This document shows, one piece after another, positions 54,707 through 64,000 of a stretch of DNA of 64,000 bases (positions are counted from its first letter, which is position 1; every line of letters begins with the position of its first letter). Where the stretch lies: assembly GCA_036873755.1 (NCBI GenBank), contig JAVTVY010045425.1, positions 124,001 to 188,000 on the forward strand. Direction: 5' to 3'. The DNA comes from Hanleya hanleyi. Lineage: Eukaryota; Mollusca; Polyplacophora; Lepidopleurida; Hanleyidae. Below the pieces are notes generated by a model. It saw nothing but the letters and a program-made list of their open reading frames with translations, was not told the origin of the DNA and searched no databases. Both the position numbers and the translations under genes were made by a program.

Positions 54707-56065
54707 ATTCCCCCTCTAATTAGAGGGGGTCATATAGCGATCGCTTTGTTCGTCTGTTCGTCCGTCTGTCCATCCGATTTTCTTGTCCGCTCATTAGCTC
54801 GGTTAATATTTGATGGACAGGATTGAAACTTGCATGAAATGTGGCCAGTGCCTCGTAGTTGTGCAGTGTAGAGTTTTTTTCTGAGTTTCGGTTGTATTTT
54901 CAAGAGTTATGTCCCTTCATTCCTGAAATCTCTGTGAATGGAACTTATCCGGGCTGGATCTTCGTTAATATTGTATGGACCAATATGAAATTAGCGTGAT
55001 AGGTCAGTGCCCCATAGTTGTGCAGCGTAAAGTTTCTCCGCATTTCGCTTATATTTTCAAGGGTTATGTCCCTTTGTTCCTGAAATCTCCGTGAATTGGG
55101 ACTTCTCCGGGCTGAATCTTGGTTAATATTGTATGGACAATTATGAAATTTGCATGATATGTGGTCAGTGCCCTGTAGTTGTGCAGCGTGAAGTTTCTCC
55201 GCATTACGCATATATTTTCAAGAGTTATGGCCCTTTGTTCTTGAAATCTTTGTGAATTGGGACTTGTCCGGGCTGCATCTCTGTTAATATTGTATGGACA
55301 AGTATAAAATTTGCATGATACATGTATGTGCCCCATAGTTATGCAGCTTGAACTTTCTCTGCGTTAGGTTATATTTTCGAGAGTTATGGCCCTTTGTTCC
55401 TCAAACCTTAATGAATGGGATATATATATTTGTCCAGGCTGGATCTCGGTCCATATTGTATGGACAAGCATGAAATTTGCATGATATGAGGTCAGTGCCT
55501 TGTCATTGTGCAAAGTAAAGCGTTTTGTCCGTCTGTCTCAGTTAATATATAAGCTATTCATTTGATTTAATGAACAATTTGGCGGCCAGATATTCTCCTC
55601 TGTAACTTGTTGACTGATCAACTTGATACTTGGGGTATACATTATACAATTAAATCAAGGTGAAGAAATTGACTGAAGCAGAGTTGTGATATTTATGCAA
55701 ATTGGGCCTTGATCGACCAATTAAAATCCTCCTATTTTCAATTAACGATTTGGACAGGGAAAGTGGCTATATATATGTTATTCTACTTTCCAAAGCAGAT
55801 CACATAGGTCTCGAAGTATGAAATTGCCCCAAAAAGGGTGAATTGGGTGCAAAATTCAAAGTTCACTGATCGCTTCATAATTTCACCATAATATACTCCA
55901 AGGAATGTAGGTCTCATAACCAGGTCACATTTTCGGATTTGGTGAAAGCGCAGGCGACCATCTTGCATCAAAACATCGTATTATCACTTGTTGGTTGATC
56001 AACTTGATACTTGGAATATGTATTATGCGAGGCATGGCGAAAACAGTGATTGAAACAGAATTTTT
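54707..56065 (+). repeat. Family B element, copy 3 (tail lost)
   Basis: Head ATTCCCCCTCTAATTAGAGGGGGTCAT (hairpin), 'atagcgatcgctttg', tract, six units of about 161 bp. It follows B2 closely until 'gattgaaacagaatttttat' at about 56067 and is then replaced by the palindrome at 56066-56127, so the B tail is missing. Confidence 0.8.
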
Positions 56066-56127
56066 ATGTATCTATGTTTGACCCTAGGGGTCAAATATTT
56101 GACCCGAAGGGTCAACCAGATACATAT
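56066..56127. repeat. 62-nt compound palindrome
   Basis: TATGTATCT...AGATACATA encloses two smaller hairpins, TTGACCC-TAG-GGGTCAA and TTGACCC-GAA-GGGTCAA, and the whole segment is also nearly its own reverse complement about the centre at 56096. It is located exactly where B3 breaks off. Confidence 0.7.
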
Positions 56128-56627
56128 TGTAATGCTGAAGAAGTTGACCGGCTCTGTGTCTTGCTAACACAGTACAAGGTAGAGTTCTTACACGACAAGA
56201 AAGAGGTCTGAAACTTCCTTCTTTAGAGTGTCCAGGTTTCTGTGTTTTTAATGTTCGTGTATAGTTCCAGGTCTGATATGTTCCAGTTACATTTGTATTT
56301 ACATGTATCTAATTTTATGCATGTATTCGTTAATTTTCCAGTGGCACTATTTTCTTGCTCAAAATGTGTCGTCTGCTAAACCACAGATTTTGAGAGGCGC
56401 ATGTTGAGTGATTTTGTGGGGCTAACTCATTCTCATTAGAAAGCATGTTCGGGCTGTAATTTAGTCTTAAATAATACCAGTATAAGTGTAATTCATTTTA
56501 GAAAACGATGGGATATTTCACTTTGCCTGTATTCATTTACATTTTCATAAAATATGTGTGTTGAGTTCAAGTTTAAAATTTTTGCCATTTGAGCTTACCT
56601 CTCAACACCCTCTCCATTATCTTTTTA
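56128..56627. other. Intron, nothing recognised
   Basis: No exon or repeat family identified. Confidence 0.35.
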
Positions 56628-57466
56628 TGGTTAGCTTCTAAAATCCAGTGGTGGTCAAATCATTTACATAATAATTTAGCTGTATTCAGAATATTTTCTT
56701 TCCATTCTGCTTCTGAAATATTCATGGAATGTTGCAAGCATCTTTCCCTGATCTGCACAAAGAGTTCTACATATTAAATGCACCCAAAGTGTTTTTGTTC
56801 AAGGTGACCGGGGAGAAAACCAAATAGACCTATAAGTTTAAATCTACAGTTTAAATCTCCACAACCATTTCTTCTTGTGAATTACCATTTAGCAATTATT
56901 CAGTTGGCTTTAATTATGCTTCAGTAGTAAATTGTGAAATGTTCACACCTTGGAAACACATAGAAACAGCTGTAAATAGTAGTTTGGTACCCATTTGTTG
57001 CACTACATGTATTTTCTTCATTATGTATAAGGGTAATCAGTGGACCTTATAGATCTGCATTTATGGTATACAGAGGCTTTATTTCTGAATGATACACTGA
57101 ATATAAAGCCAATGTTTATTTGCTACATGTATATCATCTGAATAAATGTATGAAACAATTAAAAGATTTATAAGTTGTGCATGAAATGAATCTATCCAAC
57201 TTGATAACAAAAGTGTACATGTATTACCATTGTACAACAACAACAAAATGTGTTCTTGCCCACCGATAAGTGAAAGCTATATGAGAATGAATAATATGAG
57301 AACAGTACAGCATTCTTTCTGGGATCTGCACAAAAGCCCCAGCGAACAAAACAAACGTGGACAAAAACCCCAATGGGAAAAGCTCCATCGGACATTCAGT
57401 TTCATGTCAGTGCTATAAGATCACAACTTTACAGATTTTTTCCACAGTTACGTGGATACCTTGTCA
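56628..57466 (+). repeat. Dispersed repeat K, copy 2
   Basis: Partner of 1905-2592. The same succession of phrases runs from 'cttctaaaatccag' to 'agatcacaactttacag', with extra sequence at about 56900-57060. It is followed directly by family G, just as copy 1 is followed by family C. Confidence 0.75.
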
Positions 57467-57478
57467 ATTTTTTTAATA

Positions 57479-58120
57479 TCCCCCCCCCCCCTTACGTAGT
57501 AGAGTGGATTCTGCTTGTCCATCGGGCTGTCTTTGTGTCTGTCCATCTTTCCGTCCGAAATTTGTTCCCAGGCAATAACTTGAGAACTGCTCGTCGGATT
57601 CTTCTCAAATTTGGTATGCAATATACAATGCCATGAGGTGTCGCTTGGGATTGTGCTTCATCCACTTGCGACTATAGGTAGTGCCACATGGTGGTAAAAT
57701 ATGATATTCGTTTCCGGGCAATAACTTGAGAACCACTTATCGGATTCTTCTTAATATAACATATTGCGATGAGATGCTGCTTGGGATTCGCCCATTTGCA
57801 CTAATAGGTGGCGCCACCTCGTGACAAAATCCAAAATTCATTTCCAGGCGATAACTTGAGAACTGTTCATCAGATTTTTCATCATGTATATACCATGAGC
57901 TGTCGCTTGAGGCTGCGATTCACCCACTTGCGCTGACAGGTGGTGCCACCTAGTGGCAAAATCGATGTTTGTTTGTATCGTTTGATCTGATTCGTTTCCG
58001 GGTACTTGAGAACCACTTATCGGATTGTTCCCAAATTTGGTATGCATATAACATGTCATGAGATATCGCTTGAGATTGCGTTTCGCTCACTTGCTGTAAC
58101 AGGTGACGTCACCTAGCAGC
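57479..58120 (+). repeat. Family G element
   Basis: C-run head (57480-57491) with 'cttacgtagtag', tract 'cttgtccatcgggctgtctt', then four units of about 150 bp carrying 'caggcaataacttgagaact', 'ggattcttctcaaatttggt', 'gcttgggattg' and 'aggtggcgccacctcgtg'. The 14-bp palindrome in each unit is shared with family L at 13.4-14.1 kb. Confidence 0.75.
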
Positions 58121-59162
58121 CATAGGTTTAGCCAGCATTTGCATCTCGTCGTCTTTGAGACGGATAACCTCAGTGTGTGACATTGAGATGGCCAATTAAA
58201 AAATGGTACGGCTACATTCTTTAGTGGTAATGTTTGATGCATGTCCCCGAGACAATGTGCTTTCCAAGGACAAAATAATTAAACAAAAACCCTTGGAAAA
58301 ACAAACCCAAACGTGGCTGTTGTAGTTGATATGGATTGTTGGATGTTGACCACATGGAAATGCCCTCTAATAACTTGAGAACCAAGGCATGAACTTGAAA
58401 ATGAATGCAACCCTGTTCCTAAAGGTTTTCTCAAATCATCTGACACGCGTGTAGATTTTCCATCCCACTGTACTGTATGCAGTGTATGGCATAAGTACAT
58501 GTAAGCCACTGAGAATGTGGTCTCCCAGCTCTCTGCAAGGGTATTCCGATATCATCCCGAAACAAATCAATCTATCTGCTCGGAGATGGTTTTACTCTGC
58601 GAGAGAATTGCAAGCGGCAAGATGACAAAATGAACGAGTCCTATTATTGATAGATTTCTCCAGGAAAGAAAACGTAGAGTCATATACATCGGATTCTGAC
58701 AGCGAGGAATCGAGGGATGATGATAAACCAACTGCCGGCTGACTGGCAAGTTTTATGTGACCCACGAAAGGGAAACCGGCGAGATCCGTCACCAGTTGTG
58801 TTGCCAAAAATACAAAACTGAGATAGGTATCGCAAGCATGGACTAACATGTTTCCTTGGCTCTCATTGATGCCGATAAATACAATGCAAATGCGCAGTGT
58901 GTCATTGAGTAGGTCGGCTAGGGGCTTGGAATGACGAGACAAGAAATTTCAGTTTATTGTTTTGACCAAAAACGCAACAACGATGTTTTTTTTTCAAGCA
59001 CCTGTTTGGTTTTAGGTTTTACAAACTTCATTAGCTGTTATATTGAATCTGCATTAAATATTAAAACGGTGATAGAGAATATACTACACGTATGAATACA
59101 AATTAACAGACAAAATTAAAATTATAATGAAAATTCAAAATTAAAAAAATATATGGTCACTC
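58121..59162. other. Intron with a 116-codon minus-strand frame of unknown origin
   Basis: No repeat family recognised. A minus-strand frame at 58592-58942 codes for a Ser-rich stretch (SSSLDSSLSESD). The opposite strand also reads as broken protein-like fragments (TSDSDSEESRDDDK near 58680; WTNMFPWL near 58838), which could be a dead transposon gene. I cannot assign it. Confidence 0.3.
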
Positions 59163-59480
59163 TCCTGGATTCTGGTTTGCATTAGTGATATGAGAGTTAT
59201 CACTCTCTCCAGTATCATTCTTCATTGCATTGACAATTTGAGGAGAGTGATCAAAAGCTCTCCTTCAAAATTTAGGAGAGTGATGGAGAGTGATCACTCC
59301 ATTTTGTTCCATTTTTATGCTGCATAAAATGACCTGAAAGTATGTAGAAAGAGACTCAGGATGTGATCTCTGCATGGCCAGAAATGCCCTAGAATGCATC
59401 TCAGAGCATCTAAACCCCTGGGGCTTCCTGGGGCCTAGGCAGCCCCTAGACCGTGGCCTAGGTGGCCCCTTGACCCCGGG
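59163..59480 (+). repeat. Dispersed repeat J, copy 2
   Basis: Partner of 26442-26735, with an extra 'gagagtgatggagagtgatc' segment. Ends in GC-rich 'ggcctaggcagcccctagac' and similar duplicated phrases. Confidence 0.75.
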
Positions 59481-60304
59481 TGGTTTTGGTTGTACATGTA
59501 TTTCTTTCTCAAAGTTTCACCAAAAATATGTACTTGAACATTGAGTCAAAAAGTTGTTTTATGCAAATTGTGTTAAACTACTGCATCGGTTTGCCAGAAA
59601 AGCTGGCGATATTTGGTCTGGACAAAAGAAAAACAAAGGCAAAGAGCCTCTCTCCTGCAGCTTTTTTTTTTCTTCAAAACAGTGCCTGTGAAGCTAGATA
59701 TTGCTTTTATTAAGCCCAATGGCTCAATCAGTGGTTCATACAAAAGTGTATTCAAATGCCTTAACTCTATACCATGCATCCAAACTTCTACACCCATAAA
59801 AAAAACATCTTGATCTGGACTGTTAAGGGGCTGAGGGGTTGTAGCACCTCTGGGGCTGAGGGGTTGTAGCACCTCTGGTGCCTCATGTTCAAAATAATAG
59901 TTGCACTGTGCTATGAATAATCAATATTATAACTTGGAAAGCTCTGTGAATATTTCATTATAACTGAGCTCTGTTAATATTCCGGCATATATTTATGCTC
60001 ACATCACAAATTCCAATTCCATTGATCAATTCCGGGAATATCAGATTTAGACTTCCAACTCCAGTAATGTTGTAGTACTCTTGTCTTTTTCTAGCTTGAT
60101 CAAAATTTTTCTTTCACACCTGGTTTGTGGAGGGGAAGACTTATTGGGCTCAAAAGAAGTGCTGATTATTTAGTTCAATTGAAATCAGCCCTGCTGTGAG
60201 CAACTCAGCACAGTTATTAGTTCCAGTCCTATCAAATCAGTTTATTTGATCAAATTTCTGTTTGCAAGGCCTGTTAGACATAGATACATATAATAGCCTA
60301 TAGG
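59481..60304. other. Intron, small duplication only
   Basis: A 25-bp direct duplication (GGGGCTGAGGGGTTGTAGCA plus CCTCT) lies at 59827 and 59852. Otherwise nothing was recognised. Confidence 0.4.
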
Positions 60305-60310
60305 CTCTAG

Positions 60311-60430
60311 TTATAATTATCCAAATTAGGCCTCCACCGACCAATACAGAACAATGGCGGGTCAGTGTCGGACTAAAGCGGAATGGGGGGCATACAATTA
60401 AGCAGTCGCTGATTGCTTCTTTCCTGCGTC
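60311..60430 (+). repeat. Family B tail, solitary
   Basis: 'ataattatccaaattaggcc', 'tccaccgaccaatacagaac', 'ggcggg.cagtgtcgg', GGGGGGCAT, 'gcagtcgctgattgc', then 'ttctttcctgcg'. Identical layout to the ends of B1, B2 and B4. Confidence 0.75.
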
Positions 60431-60620
60431 AATGTTCGATTACATGTAGCTCTCTTAAATTTTTCAAACAGTACAGTGTCTATCGTGAATTTTATCAGGC
60501 CATTTCTGTCTTTGATGATTTAAACTGTACAAAGGAAACAATGTTTCTGCCCCTGACCACATTTCTTAATACTGTAAGCTCTTTGGTCTAATATTTAGAG
60601 GAATTTCTACAAGATATTTG

Positions 60621-60654
60621 CCTTGTATTTTCAGAAATCTTATGACCACTTCTG
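60621..60654 (+). other. Decoy acceptor resembling the start of the last exon
   Basis: 'ttttcag' then AAATCTTATGACCACT at 60635, 77 bp upstream of the true exon start 'ttttccag' plus GAATCTTATGACCGAG. Used in the same frame it would give KSYDHFW and then a stop. It may be a small duplication of the exon edge or an alternative end. Confidence 0.45.
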
Positions 60655-60711
60655 GTAATGATCGAATTATCAGAGAAATTACAGCCAACTATTTTGTTGT
60701 GTCTTTTCCAG

Positions 60712-60900
60712 GAATCTTATGACCGAGCCAAGACTGTATTGAGGACCCATGCCTCTGAGCACAAAGCTCTCGCAAATGCCCTCATGAAGTATGAGACCTT
60801 GGATAAAGAGGACATCGCAGCTATTGTGGAAGGGAAAAAGATCCAGAAGCCTACATGTATAACATGGCAGGGGAAAAAGATCGAGAAGCCACTAAGCTGA
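60712..60900 (+). CDS. YME1L1: YME1L1 last exon, with stop codon
   Basis: The acceptor TTTTCCAG ends at 60711; the stop TGA is at 60898-60900. The exon encodes ESYDRAKTVLRTHASEHKAL, then ANALMKYETLDKEDIAAIVE and GKKIQKPTCITWQ, GKKIEKPLS. The first forty residues match the conserved C-terminal helices ('SY.RA...L..H..E...LA.ALL.YETL'). The extreme tail contains a tandem duplication, GKKIQKP and GKKIEKP, 39 bp apart, so this species' C-terminus is slightly longer than usual. Confidence 0.95.
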   Translation, partial: ESYDRAKTVLRTHASEHKALANALMKYETLDKEDIAAIVEGKKIQKPTCITWQGKKIEKPLS

Positions 60901-60992
60901 TAAATGGCATGCCTAATGACCTTTGCCGAGAGTTTTAGGACAATATTTGTAATCTTTCTCAGACTGTAATTCGTCATCTGATCTGAGCTTGA

Positions 60993-60998
60993 AATAAA
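60993..60998 (+). terminator. YME1L1: Polyadenylation signal AATAAA
   Basis: A canonical AATAAA lies 93 bp after the stop, followed by a T/G-containing stretch ('cttggtccaagttcctcaga'). It implies a short 3' UTR of about 110-120 nt. Confidence 0.75.
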
Positions 60999-61019
60999 GT
61001 GACACTAGACTTGGTCCAA

Positions 61020-63451
61020 GTTCCTCAGATTTTCCCTCGACATTTCATGAAGTTGCAGGTAATGGGATTCCCCATAACCCAAGATGTGTGAAGCATGCAT
61101 ACTGCTTCAGTCTTTCAAGATCAATGATTGGTGTTTGTTTTATCATCATATCGGCTATCCTAGTCTGCACATGAGTCACTTGAAAGCTGGAGCGGCCCAC
61201 ATGCTTTCAGTGTTTAATTTTCCAGTCTGGAGATGAAAAGGACCACATTACAAGGCTGGAAGGAATGCATGACCCTGACATTCCTGATTACATCTACTGT
61301 ACAGTACAGTACAGTTCAGAAAAGACGTGAGCATGATTCAAGAAAATCGAGATTAGAATTGACTTGAGTGTTTGAGTTAGCGGGACCATGGCAGGACTTT
61401 ACGCGCTTTCACCGCACAAATGTTATTGAAGAACATGGTCAAACAAAACAGAGAGACACGATCTGCAAAATGTTTTGCCCGAGTGACATTTGTGAATACG
61501 CGTAAAAAAAATTGTAGGTGCGCCTGTGTTTTTTTCACCGCGTCAATGATTTCGGAAGTCGCACATGCAGTTCTACTGGCAGGACTGGAGGGAAAAGGGA
61601 ATAATTCCTTTACATAATTACGCTTTAATATCCTGGCACATTTGAATTCCAACAATCATAATCAACGATGGGATGCAGTAGCCATCAAGGCTCTTTCAAT
61701 TCATTAGAGGGATCTATCGAGAATACGGGCCGGTATTGTACAAACTCATTAGAGGAATCTTTCGAGAATACGGGCCGTTATGGTACAAACTCGAGCTTGG
61801 GATAATCGAACAATCTTCTGTGGTCATGTCAGATTTATGTAGCAATGCCTTTTATTTTGTTAAAGACGCGGTAATTTAATCTCTCTCCATGCGACCCATT
61901 TCTGACCCTGTCATGAAAAATTACAGGTGCGTTTGCTGATTTGGCAGATGCCTGTGTAATATTTTCTGTCAAGATTTTGTTTTGATGCGCTTCTCAGTCG
62001 GGATTATGAATTATACTCGCATTTAATGTTTTGTTTTGTCTCGTTTAAGTCTTTTCTGAGCCGTACTGTATCATCAACCTTAAAAACTTGGCCAATTTTA
62101 TGGTGTAACCTGTCTAAAAATGACAACTGCTCGTGTAAGTCAATAGCTAAACTTGACAATCCTATAAGTATAAATACTGTCAATTTTCCATTGTTCTGAA
62201 TCCCTATCATCTCTCTGTAATTGAGCGCAATATTCCGCTTCAACAAGTGGGGTTTGTTTGAAAATATTTTACTATACATGCACATGTAGTATAATTATTT
62301 AATATTGGGTGTCCAGGAATTACCAACATTATCCATGTTAAACCTGGACCTGAGAACTGCTGAAATCTGTGGTAGTCTGAGAAGTTGTGATTTACTCATT
62401 GTACTGTATCGATGACCATATCCAGATTGCAGATAGCCCTGGAAGTAATATTGCTCTTCAGCATTTCCGAATGTTCAGCATCCAAGGTCTAGAAACCTAA
62501 GTTTAAAATTCTGTCCATTTTCTGGGTTATCAGCTGAATATCGATCACAAGTTTTCTGAAAATTCGCCTGAGGTTTCATAGCCTTTCCAAAATCTCTAGT
62601 GCCCACAAATTTGGAAATCCTTGAAATTGCTCAGAATAGGGCCTGTAAGTCTTCCTTGAGAAATAATGAGAAATACTACTTTCAGGGACCGAAACAAAGA
62701 CATTGGTATGACATAGATGTTCATTTCGTGATGTACCATCATTGTGACATTGTGCTGGAGCATTATTTGCACCCAATGGCAACAGGGCACATGCGTTCTT
62801 CATAACAAGAAGCAGGAGAAGTTTCGCAAGACTTACAGACCCTGTTCTCAGATCTTTGTCAGATTTACTCCAGCATTTCTACTTTTGCTTGAATCTGTCA
62901 ACCAACCAATATTGGAATTCATACTGACTGGTTTACGTGTATGTCAGGGTCCGATGCAGTAGAATTATGAGCACAAATTAATGTCCATAGAATTCATGCA
63001 TACACCCCAGACTGCCTCGAAGCCATCAGTCAGCGAGGTAAACTATTGGGATAATGGACATAGTTCAACTGCAACAGCCTGACACTATGAATTGAAATTT
63101 CTAGAAATTGTATTAAAGTTGAGTTTGTATCCAGTTAGTATTATTGTGAATCTTTGCTAATGGAACATCGTTGATGCCTTTGATATGTAACAATTATGCG
63201 ATACGTTTAGAGCAGAACCTGTTTTATTCATGAATATCTCTTGGTAGTTGGTAAATGTTGTTTTATAAATCTGTGTGGAATAATGGGAGGCATCGACTTT
63301 CTCATATTTGTTGTTCCAGATTGTCAATGGGTTACTCCAACAAATGTTAAGTTAATCTGTTTCTGTATTTAATATGTATATACATGTAGTCCAGCTGGAT
63401 CATGATAAAAATGATGAAAAGTATGAATAAAGTGATGCTATAATTAAACAT
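61020..63451. other. Downstream intergenic sequence
   Basis: Mostly unrecognised. Minor repeats: TACAG x3-4 at 61299-61315, and a 45-bp direct duplication at 61702-61790 ('cattagagg.atct.tcgag', 'aatacgggccg'). A + frame of 68 codons at 62599-62805 is uninterrupted, with donor-like GTAAGT at 62645 and acceptor-like TTTCAG before 62687, but matches no family I know. Confidence 0.4.
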
Positions 63452-63704
63452 TAAATGAGACTTGCCTCGGTAAGTTGAAGTTTGATTGGAATTATGTCGA
63501 GCCATCTAGAGTACTTGGGGATTACACGAGAGTGCGTCATTGATCACGTGACCTCCTACTTTAAAGTACTGTGACTGGTCAGGTAAACTGAAGTAAAAGG
63601 AAAGGTATCGCCGCAAATCACTATTCGAAGCACAGGGTGGGTGTGTACTCTAGATGGCTCGACATAATTCCAATCAAACTTCAACTTAAAGTAAGTCTCG
63701 TTTA
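63452..63704. mobile_element. MITE with about 60-bp inverted ends and TA flanks
   Basis: Element 63454-63702 (249 bp) between TA dinucleotides. Left end AATGAGACTTGCC and right end, reverse complemented, AACGAGACTTACT. Then both arms share 'aagttgaagtttgattggaa' and 'ttatgtcgagccatctagag' almost perfectly. TA flanks suggest mobilisation by a Tc1/mariner-type transposase. No coding content. Confidence 0.85.
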
Positions 63705-63740
63705 ATCTTTTAAATTATGTCCTGCCATCTATAATACCAG

Positions 63741-63799
63741 GATTCCATGAGAACTTCAAAGACCCCGAGCTGGCACCAGAATACAAACAGACCAAATAA
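63741..63799 (+). CDS. Possible terminal exon of a neighbouring gene
   Basis: Acceptor-like 'ctataataccag' ends at 63740. The frame then reads FHENFKDPELAPEYKQTK and a TAA stop at 63797-63799; an AATAAA overlaps the stop. The residue composition looks protein-like and the stop/polyA layout is exon-like, but I recognise no family and found no matching upstream exon. It could also be chance. Confidence 0.3.
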
Positions 63800-64000
63800 T
63801 AAAATCAAAGCCATTTTTTCCGGAGCTTCAGTGTCCATTATGAGTTGGAGGATTTGGGAACTACTCAATCCTGCTCAGAGGCCCACCCTGGGGAAGTCTC
63901 CTATATCTGCTTTGTGTGTAGCCGATTTGTCAGATATGCCACTGATAGGGGTTGCCAATTTTTCTGCCAATATTGGGGGTACTAGGAGGAAGCAGACAAT
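63800..64000. other. Window end, nothing recognised
   Basis: No feature identified. Confidence 0.3.

Larger units (their letters stand above)
692..60900 (+). other. YME1L1: YME1L1 gene, 3' part (i-AAA protease; 10 exons in window)
   Basis: Gene span. The product is an ATP-driven zinc metalloprotease of the mitochondrial inner membrane, active toward the intermembrane space; the known family (Yme1/YME1L, FtsH-like) degrades unassembled inner-membrane proteins and processes OPA1. Ten exons at 692-824, 8302-8364, 12901-13013, 35009-35053, 37708-37818, 45386-45537, 47984-48110, 48810-48883, 50226-50342 and 60712-60900 join without a frame break (1,124 nt, about 374 residues). Motifs seen in order: Walker B VIFIDE, sensor 1 GATN, second-region-of-homology arginines in LLRPGRFD, lid helices, HEAGH, MGGRVAEE, GASND. 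Family members are usually 700-780 residues, so the transit peptide, transmembrane segment and Walker A must lie upstream. All introns are GT-AG except one GC-AG after exon 8. Nothing in the sequence shows how it is regulated. Confidence 0.95.

Noticed and set aside
58592..58942. 116-codon minus-strand frame as a gene
   Set aside because: No domain, promoter or splice context, and the opposite strand also looks like broken protein sequence; unresolved rather than supported.
62599..62805. 68-codon frame with splice-like sites downstream of the gene
   Set aside because: The donor and acceptor inside it do not yield a consistent frame with the candidate exon at 63741, and no domain is recognised.

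Overview
This is animal genomic DNA, most likely from a marine mollusc. The window holds the 3' half of one large split gene plus a very dense population of short, mostly non-coding transposons. The gene is the only confidently recognised host gene. It is the + strand orthologue of YME1L1, the mitochondrial inner-membrane i-AAA protease (FtsH family). Ten exons join in a consistent reading frame from position 692 to a stop at 60900. They encode the C-terminal 374 residues: Walker B, sensor 1 and arginine fingers, the AAA lid, the HEAGH zinc motif, the distal Asp zinc ligand and the C-terminal helices. The transit peptide, membrane span and Walker A lie upstream of the window. A polyadenylation signal sits at 60993. 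The coding total is only 1,124 bp out of 60 kb; the nine introns run from 0.7 to 22 kb and are filled with repeats. The mollusc guess rests on the protein and on a SINE tail ending in CACTCACTCACTC that I remember from abalone-like gastropods; this was not checked against any database. || Layout. 1-7.7 kb: exon 1, then a nest of repeats inserted into one another. 8.3-13 kb: exons 2 and 3, a decayed LINE RNase H gene and SINEs. 13-35 kb: a 22 kb intron with a tandem array, long inverted-repeat elements, SINEs, hairpin-headed elements and AGGTCA-type half-site clusters. 35-50 kb: exons 4-9 with more elements, a tRNA-derived SINE with perfect target duplications and a 15-bp minisatellite. 50-60.7 kb: a 10.4 kb intron with a piggyBac-like element and further arrays. 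60.7-64 kb: the last exon, a polyA signal, a TA-flanked MITE and a possible terminal exon of a neighbouring gene. || Most striking pattern. At least eight different repeat families here (called A, B, C, D, E, F, G and H, plus relatives K, L and M) share one plan. They start with a hairpin, continue with a CCGT/CTGT pyrimidine tract, and then carry tandem units of about 110-160 bp. The units contain a recognisably common core of the type 'atatctcgagaaccg...ccgat...aaacttgg'. Several tails carry a copy of the head arm followed by a small terminal hairpin. About twenty heads point the same way as the gene; one or two point the other way. Insertion points, where nesting lets me read them, fall at T/T with no clear target duplication. 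This fits a superfamily of non-autonomous Helitron/Helentron-like elements, but the classification is inference.
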